From NCBI RefSeq assembly GCF_010093025.1, contig NZ_CP048114.1:1178001-1242000 (forward strand): DNA of 64,000 nt. The letters are read 5' to 3'. This document shows, piece by piece, positions 1 to 8,667 of this stretch. The position numbers and the translations under genes were made by a program. The notes below the pieces were generated by a model. It was given only the letters and a program-made list of their open reading frames with translations, was not told the DNA's origin and ran no database searches. Origin of the DNA: Edaphobacter sp. 12200R-103 (GTDB lineage: Bacteria > Acidobacteriota > Terriglobia > Terriglobales > Acidobacteriaceae). The first letter of the stretch is position 1, and each line of letters opens with the position of its first letter.

Positions 1-402
1 GGCAAGCAGGGTACGGCAGACGTCACCATCGGGGATCGCGCCAAGACCTATGCGGACCTGATGGGTGACAACGGTGATGACGATAACTCCCCGCAGGAGT
101 CCGATGCCGGACAGACGAAGCTGGGCATCACGGTAGCGGCCATTCCGGCCTCGGTAGCGCAGAAGACCGGCATCAGCCGTGGCGTCATCGTGATGAGCGT
201 GCGTCCAGGCTCGTTCGCAGACGAGATCGGGCTTGGCAAGGGAGCAATCATCACCGAGATCAACAAGAAGGCTGTAACAGACGAAGCGTCATACAGAAGC
301 ATCGTCTCCGGCCTCAAATCCAAGGATGACGTGGTGTTCGTCATCCATTCGCCTCTACGAAAGGACAGCGGCAACTCCTACGTGGGAGGAACGCTTCCAT
401 AA
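1..402 (+). CDS. HtrA/DegP-like serine protease, C-terminal PDZ part (5' truncated by window)
   Basis: The reading frame is open from base 1 and ends with TAA at 402, so only the last 133 residues are seen. From about residue 40 on there is a PDZ fold (LGITVAAIPASVAQKTGI..., then RGVIVMSVRPGSFADEIGL and GAIITEINKKAV). This matches the second PDZ domain of periplasmic Do-family proteases, which degrade or chaperone misfolded envelope proteins. An acidic linker (DNGDDDN) precedes it. The protease domain and signal peptide lie outside the window, so the catalytic triad cannot be checked. Another multi-PDZ protein is possible. Two hairpins follow the stop codon. Confidence 0.75.
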   Translation, partial: GKQGTADVTIGDRAKTYADLMGDNGDDDNSPQESDAGQTKLGITVAAIPASVAQKTGISRGVIVMSVRPGSFADEIGLGKGAIITEINKKAVTDEASYRSIVSGLKSKDDVVFVIHSPLRKDSGNSYVGGTLP

Positions 403-414
403 GACATCACCTGG

Positions 415-446
415 TCCTTTGCGGGATCTCCCGGTCCCGCAAAGGA
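415..446 (+). terminator. Hairpin downstream of the HtrA-like gene
   Basis: A perfect 12-bp inverted repeat (TCCTTTGCGGGA / TCCCGCAAAGGA) with an 8-base loop starts 12 bases after the stop codon. It has only a short T stretch behind it. With the next hairpin it probably ends the protease transcript. Confidence 0.6.
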
Positions 447-455
447 TTAATGTCC

Positions 456-488
456 TGCATGTTTCCCCTTTGGGAAACATGCATTTTT
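456..488 (+). terminator. Intrinsic terminator
   Basis: A perfect 12-bp stem (TGCATGTTTCCC / GGGAAACATGCA) with a 4-base loop (CTTT) is followed directly by TTTTT. This is a typical rho-independent terminator, the second in tandem behind the HtrA-like gene. Confidence 0.8.
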
Positions 489-602
489 ATGGGAATCTTT
501 TCCTTGCATTCTGCGAGCCGGCAACGATACCCTACCGCAAAGAGTTCGGCAGAATTGCACGGTACTCTGCCCTCACACACTGTAGCGCGAGGTTTTTTCT
601 TC

Positions 603-1019
603 ATGCGGCCAGGCCGACTCCTAAGTTTCACTCTCGTTCTTGCAACCACTGTCACCCCCTGCGTCGCGAAGAGTCGCAAACATCACACCCCTGCAAAGCA
701 CACGAAGGTCGTCGCTAAGGCAAAAGGGCAGCGCACCATCGATGATTCACGAGCAACGCAGATTCAGCAGGCCCTTGTTCGGTCGGGCTATATGACAGAG
801 GTAAGTGGCCACTGGGATTCGACGACAGAGACCGCCATGCAGAAGTACCAGTCCGATAATGGTTGGCAGACGAAGCTGATGCCCGATTCGCGCGCTATCA
901 TCAAGCTCGGACTCGGTCCCAACCAGACCAGCTCGAACAGCGCCGCAGACACCGTCTCTTCGACTCCACAGACCGTAGCTGAGAGCTCTTCCCAAATGGG
1001 TGATCTTTCGCAGCGCTAA
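603..1019 (+). CDS. Small secreted peptidoglycan-binding-like protein
   Basis: A 138-residue protein. The first ~22 residues (MRPGRLLSFTLVLATTVTPCVA) look like a signal peptide. A basic, Lys/His-rich stretch follows. Residues ~48-105 resemble a PG_binding_1 three-helix domain (RATQIQQALVRSGYMTEVSGHWD, then ETAMQKYQSDNGW), the fold that attaches enzymes to peptidoglycan. The tail is Ser/Thr/Gln-rich with no catalytic domain, so it may be a wall-binding or structural protein. The ATG at 603 was chosen because it opens the signal peptide; the frame is open further upstream. The gene stands alone between terminators. Confidence 0.7.
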   Translation: MRPGRLLSFTLVLATTVTPCVAKSRKHHTPAKHTKVVAKAKGQRTIDDSRATQIQQALVRSGYMTEVSGHWDSTTETAMQKYQSDNGWQTKLMPDSRAIIKLGLGPNQTSSNSAADTVSSTPQTVAESSSQMGDLSQR

Positions 1020-1045
1020 TATTCTCTTCCCATCCAATTCAGCTC

Positions 1046-1092
1046 AAAGTCAAACGCCCTTGCGACCATAGATCGCAAAGGCGTTTGACTTT
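1046..1092. terminator. Bidirectional terminator between convergent units
   Basis: A 13-bp inverted repeat (AAAGTCAAACGCC at 1046-1058, GGCGTTTGACTTT at 1080-1092) encloses a second short stem (TTGCGA / TCGCAA). It lies between the end of the peptidoglycan-binding gene and the end of the long minus-strand flagellar operon, so it can stop transcription from both sides. Confidence 0.75.
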
Positions 1093-1100
1093 CATCTTTC

Positions 1101-2072
1101 CTATGTTGTCCGATCGACGGTGAAGATGTAATCAAGCATGTCTTCCGCTGTCGAAGGCAGCATTCCCTGCCTTCCGATTGCTGAGGCTTCCAGCCACAGC
1201 CTCAACCAGTAAAAGCGCCCTACCCGCACGAGGCGGGATCCCACCGGCTGCTTCTGCTCCAGAACAGCTGTAATCCTCGCCGCCATCGCGTCGTGCTCCC
1301 TGAAGGATTCCTGCTTTACCTCGACTCCATTCTTCGCATGTAAAAGGGTACATGCCGATCTATACTCTTCTGTCGGCATCAGACCCGTCTCGACCTTCAA
1401 GCCAGTCATCTGCTCCAGGACCAACGCAATGGAAGCGTCCAGGTGATCTTCGAAACCCACATAAAGGATGCGCGAGCCGGCAACTCGCACAGGAAGCATG
1501 CCAAGCTGATCGATCAGGATCTCGGGCATCACCAGAGCCATCTCTCCGGCAGAAAATCCATGACTGCCAAGAATAGGAGCTCCCCACTGCAGACTGAGAC
1601 CGCGAGTTACCTTCTCCGCTTCCAACCCACATTCGGCGACCAGGATCTCTCCGATCCGGCCGCCGTTATGCCGCTGAAGATCGAGCGCGTATTGCAGTTG
1701 TGCATGCGTGATCCAGCCCTGGGCAAGCAACAGCAATCCAAGCGGCACACGGTGCCTGTGCGGAGCCGAGAGATTGCTGGCGTATTTAGCCGCCTCGCGC
1801 CGGACAGCCGCACGCACGAAGCTGAGAACGCAGCGCCCGCTGCACCCCCACCGGTCCTCGAAGATCGGCCGCCTCCGGCTTCTCCACGGGGCGACCCAGG
1901 ATGACGTGCATTCCAGGCTGGCACAGGTGCGACGCGCCTGCTTCCCATCGACCGCGTCGCGGGAAGACCCTGAAGGATGGTATCGATCCTCATCCCAGGC
2001 AAGCGGATTGTCCAGGGAAGGAAGCTGTGAAAGGTTTAGATCGACTGCTGTCTTCTTTCCTAGAAAAAGCAT
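1101..2072 (-). CDS. GspE N-terminal / MshEN-like domain protein at the end of the flagellar operon
   Basis: A 323-residue protein with no recognisable catalytic domain. Residues ~110-162 hold two 24-residue helical motifs with a 5-residue spacer (PLGLLLLAQGWITHAQLQYAL... and RIGEILVAECGLEAEKVTRGL...). The spacing and pattern match MshEN/GspE-N domains, some of which bind cyclic di-GMP. Residues ~183-228 continue like a type II secretion ATPase N-domain, but there is no Walker A or ATPase part. The N-terminal ~100 residues are basic, contain four cysteines and are unrecognised. The ATG at 2072 overlaps fliN by 13 bases and has GGAG eight bases upstream, so it is translationally linked to fliN. 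A role in flagellar control is inferred. Confidence 0.6.
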   Translation of the reverse strand: MLFLGKKTAVDLNLSQLPSLDNPLAWDEDRYHPSGSSRDAVDGKQARRTCASLECTSSWVAPWRSRRRPIFEDRWGCSGRCVLSFVRAAVRREAAKYASNLSAPHRHRVPLGLLLLAQGWITHAQLQYALDLQRHNGGRIGEILVAECGLEAEKVTRGLSLQWGAPILGSHGFSAGEMALVMPEILIDQLGMLPVRVAGSRILYVGFEDHLDASIALVLEQMTGLKVETGLMPTEEYRSACTLLHAKNGVEVKQESFREHDAMAARITAVLEQKQPVGSRLVRVGRFYWLRLWLEASAIGRQGMLPSTAEDMLDYIFTVDRTT

Positions 2073-2368
2073 CGTATACTCTCCAGCCGCAGTTGCGGCG
2101 TCGCCACCTCTGTCACCCGCAACGCGAAGTTGCCGCTCACCACCACCACTTCGCCACGGGCCACGATTCTGTCGCCGACAACGAGATCGACAGGCTCATT
2201 GACGTGTCGATCCAGTTCAAGCACCGTTCCCGGCCCAAGCTCCAGAACCTCATGCAGCGCCATCTCACGCGTTCCGAAGCGGATGGTCGCATCGAGATCG
2301 ATGTCATAGAGCAGGTCCAGTTTTGAATCTGGTCCTTGATTTGGACTTCCGGTTATGTTTTCTTCCAT
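2060..2368 (-). CDS. fliN: Flagellar motor switch protein FliN
   Basis: A 102-residue SpoA-domain protein. The C-terminal ~75 residues show the FliN pattern (LELDRHVNEPVDLVVGDRIV then ARGEVVVVSGNFALRVTEV). FliN forms the lower C-ring with FliM and FliG and receives export cargo from FliH. The length is slightly short but usual for a core FliN. AAGGAG lies just before the ATG. It follows fliM by nine bases and overlaps the GspE-N-like gene. Confidence 0.93.
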   Translation of the reverse strand: MEENITGSPNQGPDSKLDLLYDIDLDATIRFGTREMALHEVLELGPGTVLELDRHVNEPVDLVVGDRIVARGEVVVVSGNFALRVTEVATPQLRLESIRCFF

Positions 2369-2377
2369 CGGCTCTCC

Positions 2378-3376
2378 TTAATTCGCTCGCTGGCCTCCCA
2401 TGGGGCCAGCGGGAGTCTCAATCATTGGGGTGTACAGAGGTGTCTCCAGCTTTGCTCCGCGATGCTCTCCTGTACGCACGGCGCGAGCCTTGCCCATGTG
2501 CAGTCCACCAACGATCAGATCCGACGGCTCGTGGCGGGCAATCGGAAGCCGAAGCACACTGCCTGTTTCAAGAGAATGGATCTGGCTGGCGCGCAAACGT
2601 ATGGCGGGAAGCTGAAGCTGTACCTCCACACGCGAGCCAGCAATCAACTCTCGCATCCTTGCTGCTGATTCCCTGGACCTTCGCCTGGGCCGGTCGCCCT
2701 CAGAGATCAATCTCCGAAGAATTGCATTGAGAACAACCGCTGGAAGACAGAGATTCACGACCCCCTGCATCTCCGGCATTCTCACCTCGAAGCTGACACA
2801 TAAAGTTTTTTCGCCAAGCGTCATCGTCCTCGCTGCCTGTGCCTCGGTCTCGCGCTTTTCGAAAGCAAACTCCAGTCCTACTGACTGCCAGGCAAGCGTC
2901 AGCTCCTGAACTATCATCTCGATCACCGATCGCATGATCGCCTCTTCGATATCGGTAGGTTCTCGCCTGTTTGCAGCACGCCCGACTCCTCCAAGCAGGA
3001 CATCAACGATGGGAGCTACCAGCGCGAGGTCCAGCTCCAGCAAGCCAACGGCTCCCAGCGGCTCCAAACGTAAAGAGCAGATATAAGCCATGGCCGACAA
3101 CCGCTCAAGAAACTCGCTGAAGGGGAGTTGTTCGCCGGCCACAAGCTTTACTCGAAACGACATTCGCAGCCAGGTCCCCATCGAGTGCATCAGGTTCCTC
3201 GCGAAGAGGTCGTTTACGGTGGTGATGGCCCTCATCTGATCGTTGCTGATCTGGCCTGCCTGGCTGAACAGATACTTCTCCGGACCTTTCTCTACCTCAA
3301 CCTTGTCAGCCTTCGCAGAGGCATTGGCTGCGGCAAATAATGCATCAATATCTTCCTGCCCAAGTTTCTTTTCCAT
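2378..3376 (-). CDS. fliM: Flagellar motor switch protein FliM
   Basis: A 332-residue protein. The N-terminus (LGQEDIDALFAAA) is the conserved peptide where CheY-P docks in other FliM proteins. A CheC-like middle domain follows (residues ~45-240) and a SpoA domain ends the protein (QLPAIRLRASQIHSLETGSVLRL...). FliM is the C-ring subunit that sets the direction of rotation. It starts with ATG in a TAATG overlap with the fliA stop and has AGGAG upstream, so the two are translationally coupled. Confidence 0.95.
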   Translation of the reverse strand: MEKKLGQEDIDALFAAANASAKADKVEVEKGPEKYLFSQAGQISNDQMRAITTVNDLFARNLMHSMGTWLRMSFRVKLVAGEQLPFSEFLERLSAMAYICSLRLEPLGAVGLLELDLALVAPIVDVLLGGVGRAANRREPTDIEEAIMRSVIEMIVQELTLAWQSVGLEFAFEKRETEAQAARTMTLGEKTLCVSFEVRMPEMQGVVNLCLPAVVLNAILRRLISEGDRPRRRSRESAARMRELIAGSRVEVQLQLPAIRLRASQIHSLETGSVLRLPIARHEPSDLIVGGLHMGKARAVRTGEHRGAKLETPLYTPMIETPAGPMGGQRAN

Positions 3377-4314
3377 TACCTGCTCCTGGAGAAGTTACTC
3401 TTCTGTTTCAAACTCCTACCTACGGCCGACTTTGTCGTTTTGATGGAGTCAGCTGGACGCAGCCCTGCGAGCGCGCTACGCAGCCGCAGTACTGCCGACG
3501 AGTGAATCTGCGAGACGCGCGATTCAACCACTCCCAGCGTCAGACCGATCTCGCGCATCGTCAGCTCCTCGTAGTAGTAGAGGGTAAGCACCATCCGCTC
3601 TTTCTCGGGCAGATCTTCAATCGCATCCGCCAGGCGCTGTTTCATCTCGCCCTTGAGACACCGAAACAGCGGATCGTCCTCCGGCGAGCCTGGAATGTAA
3701 GCCAGCTCCTCATCCCCTGAGTCCTCAGAGCGCTCAATGTGCAGGCTGCCAATCTCCAATCCTTTGAGATCGCCGAGCAGCTGCTGATACTCCGCCAGCG
3801 ATAGCTTCATCTCTGCGGCAATCTCCTGCTCCGTAGGGGCGCGGTGCAGACGTTGCGTGAGCGCGCGAATGGCTTCTTCCACGGCTCTTCCCTTCCTCCT
3901 TAGCTCGCGGGGACTCCAATCGAGCGTGCGCAGTGAATCCAGGATGGCTCCGCGAATCCGGAACTGGGCGTAGCTTTTGAACTGCACCTTCTTGCTGTGA
4001 TCGAACTTGGAGAGCGCATCGATCAGTCCCACAACACCTGCGGATACAAGATCATCGAGATCCACGTGCTGCGGCAGGCGTTCATGAATGCGGCGGGCAA
4101 TGTACCGGACCGCTGGAAGGTGCTCCATCAGGAGCATGTCTCGTTCGGTCGCAGCGGTATCGCTCTCACTCTTCTGCCCTGCACCGGTCTTCTCTGCGGT
4201 GAAAGACTTGCTTGCAGGCATCGCCTTCGCCTCCTCGTTCTCTTCACCAAGCCACTCTGGCCTGCACACGCCTGGTTCCATCAGATTCACTGAAATCGAC
4301 CGTGCTGCACTCAT
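3376..4314 (-). CDS. fliA: Flagellar sigma factor (FliA/WhiG family, sigma-28)
   Basis: A 312-residue sigma-70-family protein. Region 2 is clear (HVDLDDLVSAGVVGLIDALSKFD, FKSYAQFRIRGAILDSLR), followed by the FliA signature DWSPRELRRKGRAVEEA, and region 4 (LPEKERMVLTLYYYEELTMREIGLTLGVVESRVSQIHSSA). Sigma-28 directs late flagellar genes; a cognate flgM is not seen in the window. I chose the ATG at 4314 because GGAGG lies six bases upstream; an ATG four codons earlier exists. The ~60 residues before region 2 are longer than usual. It lies between flhA and fliM, so it would be made by the earlier class of promoters. Confidence 0.93.
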   Translation of the reverse strand: MSAARSISVNLMEPGVCRPEWLGEENEEAKAMPASKSFTAEKTGAGQKSESDTAATERDMLLMEHLPAVRYIARRIHERLPQHVDLDDLVSAGVVGLIDALSKFDHSKKVQFKSYAQFRIRGAILDSLRTLDWSPRELRRKGRAVEEAIRALTQRLHRAPTEQEIAAEMKLSLAEYQQLLGDLKGLEIGSLHIERSEDSGDEELAYIPGSPEDDPLFRCLKGEMKQRLADAIEDLPEKERMVLTLYYYEELTMREIGLTLGVVESRVSQIHSSAVLRLRSALAGLRPADSIKTTKSAVGRSLKQKSNFSRSR

Positions 4315-4353
4315 CTCCACCTCCATCGCTCAACTCACTTCCTCATTCGGCTG

Positions 4354-6462
4354 CTACCCAACAGTGCCGATACTCTTCACCCGTATCTCGGGAGGAATCT
4401 CCACGGGGGAGAGAACGGTCACCTTAGGGAGGAATGGCTCCAGCCAGCGCCGGACGTGATATCGCGCCGGACTCGGACATAGGAGCACGGGAAGGGCCGA
4501 ACCGGAGGAAGCTCCGATTAGCCGTTTCACAGAATCCACAAGGCTCCGCAGAAAATCCGCAGGCATTCCTCCGGAGCGCGCGCCATCACCAAGCAATAGA
4601 TTGGCCCCCTGCGGATCGAACGTGCCTATGAGTTCGTTCTCGATTCTCTGATCGAGCATCAGAACCTTCAGTCCGCCATCGCTATCGAGCAGCGGATGCA
4701 CGAGTCCCCGACCCAGCATCTGACGTACAGCCTCGACCAGGTGAACCAGATTTTTGGATTGCTGCGCAGCCTCGACCAGCGCCTCGAGAATCGTACCCAA
4801 GTCACGTATCGACACCTGTTCGCGCAGCAATTGCTGCAGGACACGCTGAACCTCTCCAAGCGCGAGCAACTTAGGCACAAGCTCTTCGACCAGCTTCGGA
4901 TGACTTTCACTCATGCTGTCCAAAAGACGCTTGACCTCCTGGCGTCCCAGAAGCTCGTGTGCGTGCCGGCGAATCAGTTCTCCCAGATGCGTTCCGATCA
5001 CCGTCGTCTGATCGACCACGGAGTAGCCCGCTGCGAGCGCCTGCTCTTCTAAACCAGGCTGAATCCAGCGCGCGTTAACCCCAAACGCCGGTTCCCTTGT
5101 CTCGACGCCGGGAAGCGGCCGGGCCTTGGGATCTGCATTCACCGCCAGAAGACAGTTCTGCTCCGTCTGCCAGCGCGCAACCTCTACTCCGCGGAGGTTT
5201 ACGACATACTCCCGCGGCTTGAGCCGCAGATTGTCCGTAATGTGGACCGAAGGAACGATGAAGCCGAGTTCCGTTGCCAGATGCCGGCGAAGCGCACGAA
5301 CCCTGTTCAGCATCTGCCCGCCCTGCTTCTCGTCGACCAGCGGAATTAGCTGAAAGCCTATCTCCAAGGTCAGCTCATCAATCTTAAGGAGCGAAGCAAG
5401 ATTCTCGCCTGCCGCGGCCTCCACGCCCTTTGCCGTTCCTGTCGCTGCTGCTTCGATCTCTGCAGCTGTCGCCTCAGGCTGAGTAGCGGGCAGCTTGCGT
5501 GCCAGCAGCGCCACGCCCGCAGCCATCAACACGAATGCAAGCTTGGGGAGCCCGGGAACGAGTGCAAGCGCAATCAGTACGCCGCACGCAATCCACAGCG
5601 TATTCCTTCCCTTCAGGAGCTGGGCGCCCAGCTCCTGATCGAGAGCACCGGATGAAGAAGCTCGCGTAAGAACCATGCCACCGGCGACCGAGACAAGCAG
5701 GCTGGGGATCATCGTGACCAGGCCGTCTCCAACGGTAAGAATGGTATAGGTCTTTACCGCAGTGGCGACATCCGCGCCGTGCTGAACGACACCGATCAAC
5801 AAGCCCGCAACGATGTTGATCACCGTAATCAGGATCGTGGCCATCGAATCGCGCTGGTTGAAGCGCGCCGCACCGTCCATCGCTCCATAGAACTCGGCCT
5901 CGCGAGCAATTGCCTGCCGGCGCTTGCGGGCCTGCTGCTCGTCGATCAGACCGGCGTTCATGTCTGCATCGATCGCCATCTGTTTGCCGGGAAGAGCATC
6001 CAGTGTGAACCGGGCGGTAACCTCGGCCGTGCGCACGGCTCCGTGGCTGACGACCAGAAATTGAATCGCGATCAACGCCAGGAACAACACGAAGCCGACG
6101 ACATAGTTTCCGCCAACGACGAACTGTCCAAATGCCTCAATCACCGAACCCGCGGCAGCGGTTCCCTCGTGTCCATGCAGAAGAATCCGGCGGCTCGACG
6201 CCAGGTTCAGCGAGAGCCGGAACAGTGTGAGCAAAAGCAGCAGTGTGGGAAAGACGGAAAAGTCTACCGCCCGCCGCACCTGCACCGCTGTCAGAAACAC
6301 GATCACTGAGGCCGTGATCGAGAGAGCGAGCAGCAGGTCCAGAACAAAGCTCGGTATAGGAATCAGCATCACGAAGACGACGCTGATTGCTGCTACCGGC
6401 AGCAGATAAGCTTGTAACTTTGCAGGAGACCAGGAGCCAGCCCCTGTCTTCTTTGCACTCAC
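4354..6462 (-). CDS. flhA: Flagellar export gate protein FlhA
   Basis: A 702-residue protein of normal family length. The N-terminal half has about eight membrane segments. The FHIPEP family signature (RFTLDALPGKQMAIDADMNA) is at about residues 150-170, with the charged cytoplasmic loop after it. The C-terminal half is the soluble docking ring for chaperone-cargo complexes. The start is GTG at 6462 in a GTGA overlap with the flhB stop, preceded by GGAGGTGG. The flhF and flhG genes that often follow flhA are absent; fliA comes next. Confidence 0.96.
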   Translation of the reverse strand: MSAKKTGAGSWSPAKLQAYLLPVAAISVVFVMLIPIPSFVLDLLLALSITASVIVFLTAVQVRRAVDFSVFPTLLLLLTLFRLSLNLASSRRILLHGHEGTAAAGSVIEAFGQFVVGGNYVVGFVLFLALIAIQFLVVSHGAVRTAEVTARFTLDALPGKQMAIDADMNAGLIDEQQARKRRQAIAREAEFYGAMDGAARFNQRDSMATILITVINIVAGLLIGVVQHGADVATAVKTYTILTVGDGLVTMIPSLLVSVAGGMVLTRASSSGALDQELGAQLLKGRNTLWIACGVLIALALVPGLPKLAFVLMAAGVALLARKLPATQPEATAAEIEAAATGTAKGVEAAAGENLASLLKIDELTLEIGFQLIPLVDEKQGGQMLNRVRALRRHLATELGFIVPSVHITDNLRLKPREYVVNLRGVEVARWQTEQNCLLAVNADPKARPLPGVETREPAFGVNARWIQPGLEEQALAAGYSVVDQTTVIGTHLGELIRRHAHELLGRQEVKRLLDSMSESHPKLVEELVPKLLALGEVQRVLQQLLREQVSIRDLGTILEALVEAAQQSKNLVHLVEAVRQMLGRGLVHPLLDSDGGLKVLMLDQRIENELIGTFDPQGANLLLGDGARSGGMPADFLRSLVDSVKRLIGASSGSALPVLLCPSPARYHVRRWLEPFLPKVTVLSPVEIPPEIRVKSIGTVG

Positions 6463-7601
6463 ATTCCACCTCCAACACCACGCATTCCAGAGACCATCGC
6501 AGGCGTGTAGCCGATCATGGTCCGGTTCGACTCCGCCTGTCGCTGCCGTCGCACACGCTCCTCCACCTTTTGCCGATAGAGATAGGCAAGGATTCCCGCC
6601 ACAGCGGAATAAAGTTCAAACGGAATAGACTGGCCGGGCTCCGCCATGCGGTAAAGACTTCTGGCAAGCGGCGGATTTTCAACGATGGGAATGCCAGCCC
6701 ACTTGGCCTCTTCACGGATCTCCGCAGCGGACAGGTCACGTCCTTTGGCCAGCACAACGGGAGCCTGCATCGTCTCAAAGCTGAACTCCAGCGCAACGGC
6801 GTAATGCGTGGGATTGGTAATCACTACGCTTGCCCTGGACATATCGGCTTTCACCTTGCGTCTCCGCATCGCATGCTGAATCTGACGAATCTTCCCTTTG
6901 ATCTCGGGATTACCCATCGAGTCCTTCAGCTCCTCGCGGATCTCCTGCTTGCTCATCTTCAGCCGCTGGTTCCAGCTTCTCCATTCAATGGCATAGTCCA
7001 GGGCAGACCAGGCGAGCATGATCCATGCGGCGTCGAGCGCAAGGTCATATGCTCCAGCGAAGGTCGACGGCAGACGGACCATGCTCAGTGCGGGCATCGA
7101 CAACATATTCCGGCCGAGAGTCTTCCACCCGAGTGCCACCATGACAGTCGCTGGAAGGAGGGACTTCACCAGCCGCATCACCTGCCGAAGGCTGAAGAGA
7201 TTCTTTAAGTTTTCCCACGGATTGACACGGGAAAACTTCAGCTGCAGCGTGACCGGGTAGATCCTGAGGCCGCCGTTCTGCGCGATGCCTGCCATCAACG
7301 CACTTCCGAAGCTTGCCATCAAGATCAAGCCGATCGGCAACCATGCAGGCTGAATCATGTGGCGCAACGACTCGATCCACTGGCGCTCCCCGCCTGTTTC
7401 ACCAATCGTCGCCGACCGCAGACTGGCAAGATAGACCTGGCCCCAGGCGCCAGTGAATCCGTGAGATGTCGCTCCGATCATCAACACTCCCCCAAGCATG
7501 GCCATCGACGACAACAGCTCGCGGCTGTGGACGCCGTCTCCTTTATCGAGAGCCTTCTTCTTGCGTTGTGGAGTCGCCTTCTCTGTCGCTTCGCCGCTCA
7601 T
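6459..7601 (-). CDS. flhB: Flagellar export switch protein FlhB
   Basis: A 380-residue protein with a basic N-terminus, four membrane segments (~residues 30-200) and a cytoplasmic domain. The autocleavage motif N263-P264-T265-H266 is intact, followed by YAVALEF. FlhB switches export from hook to filament substrates together with FliK. The ATG at 7601 overlaps the fliR stop by four bases. The C-terminal ~40 residues after the folded domain are Arg/Gly-rich and not conserved. Confidence 0.96.
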   Translation of the reverse strand: MSGEATEKATPQRKKKALDKGDGVHSRELLSSMAMLGGVLMIGATSHGFTGAWGQVYLASLRSATIGETGGERQWIESLRHMIQPAWLPIGLILMASFGSALMAGIAQNGGLRIYPVTLQLKFSRVNPWENLKNLFSLRQVMRLVKSLLPATVMVALGWKTLGRNMLSMPALSMVRLPSTFAGAYDLALDAAWIMLAWSALDYAIEWRSWNQRLKMSKQEIREELKDSMGNPEIKGKIRQIQHAMRRRKVKADMSRASVVITNPTHYAVALEFSFETMQAPVVLAKGRDLSAAEIREEAKWAGIPIVENPPLARSLYRMAEPGQSIPFELYSAVAGILAYLYRQKVEERVRRQRQAESNRTMIGYTPAMVSGMRGVGGGM

Positions 7602-8377
7602 GCGTTCCCTATCAGCTTTCCCGCAGCATCAAGCAATGCGGTAAAGTGGCCTTCAATCCATCCCGGCCAAACCGCAAGGCTGGCTACAAGGACGCCGAAC
7701 GAGATCAGTGTCTTCAGCGGAATTCCAAGTACCATGGCTGGAAGCTGCGGAGCCATTCGGCCGACGAGCGCCACCGTGATCTCGACGATCATGGCCGCGG
7801 CAATCACGGGAGCCGCGAGCTGCAGGCCGGCCAGGAAGATTCCTCCGGCCATCGCGGCAAGCGCTGCGCCCGTCCTTGCCTGAATAAAGGCATGGCCCAC
7901 CGGGACCGTGCGAAAACTGCGCACCATGGCAGCCAACATCGTTCTGTCGAGGCCGGCGCCGATCAGAACCAGCGTGCCCAGCCAGCCAAGCAGCTGTCCG
8001 AGGACGGGCGTCTCGATCTTCGAGTTCGGATCGAGCAGATTCACCAGCGAGAAGCTGAACTGCATCCCCAGCAGGGTTCCTGCAAACAGGAGAGCCTCGT
8101 TGAGCATCATCAAAGAAACTCCGAAGACAAGTCCCACGCCAATCTCTCCCAACACGGCCATCATGTCCAGAGATGGCCGCGCGTCGGGCACCACCGCCAC
8201 AGCGGGTGCAACCAGAATCGTCACAGCAAAGACGAATCCTGCTTTAATCCGAGGAGCGATGGCAGCTGACGAAAAGACAGGGGCGAAGACCATCAGGCCG
8301 CTGACACGAATCATCACCAGAAGCGCCACGGCAAGAAATTGCGGCCAATCACGGATCGGAAAACTTAGATCGGTCAT
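7598..8377 (-). CDS. fliR: Flagellar export gate protein FliR
   Basis: A 259-residue integral membrane protein with about six hydrophobic segments and the FliR pattern (FLAVALLVMIRVSGLMVFAPVFSS; MQFSFSLVNLLDPNS). It forms the export gate with FliP and FliQ. The ATG at 8377, two bases after the fliQ stop, opens MTDLSFPIRDW. The frame runs 63 codons further upstream through fliQ, but that part is hydrophilic and out of character. Confidence 0.94.
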   Translation of the reverse strand: MTDLSFPIRDWPQFLAVALLVMIRVSGLMVFAPVFSSAAIAPRIKAGFVFAVTILVAPAVAVVPDARPSLDMMAVLGEIGVGLVFGVSLMMLNEALLFAGTLLGMQFSFSLVNLLDPNSKIETPVLGQLLGWLGTLVLIGAGLDRTMLAAMVRSFRTVPVGHAFIQARTGAALAAMAGGIFLAGLQLAAPVIAAAMIVEITVALVGRMAPQLPAMVLGIPLKTLISFGVLVASLAVWPGWIEGHFTALLDAAGKLIGNA

Positions 8378-8379
8378 CG

Positions 8380-8649
8380 TTATCCCAGGTAGCGATGGAA
8401 GTCGTGGAACAGCCGAATGGTGTATGCGACGGTCCGATGAATCATCCACGGCAACGTGATCATCGAAATGGCGAAGACTACGATCAGCCTTGGGACAGCC
8501 GTAAGCGTCTGCTCCTGTACGCCGGTGAGTGTCTGAGCAAGGCTTACAAGCAGACTGATGAGACATGCGCTCACCAGTAACGGGGCGCTTAGCAACATCG
8601 CCTCTATCAGAAGCCTCCTGATCATCTCTACTGTCTGATCCGGTCCCAT
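8380..8649 (-). CDS. fliQ: Flagellar export gate protein FliQ
   Basis: An 89-residue protein of exactly the family length, with two long membrane helices (LLSAPLLVSACLISLLVSLAQ and VPRLIVVFAISMITLPWMI) and the conserved TGVQEQTLTAVP between them. Subunit of the FliPQR gate. It lies 18 bases downstream of fliP and just before fliR. Confidence 0.94.
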   Translation of the reverse strand: MGPDQTVEMIRRLLIEAMLLSAPLLVSACLISLLVSLAQTLTGVQEQTLTAVPRLIVVFAISMITLPWMIHRTVAYTIRLFHDFHRYLG

Positions 8650-8667
8650 CTCTTCTCCTGTCGATCT

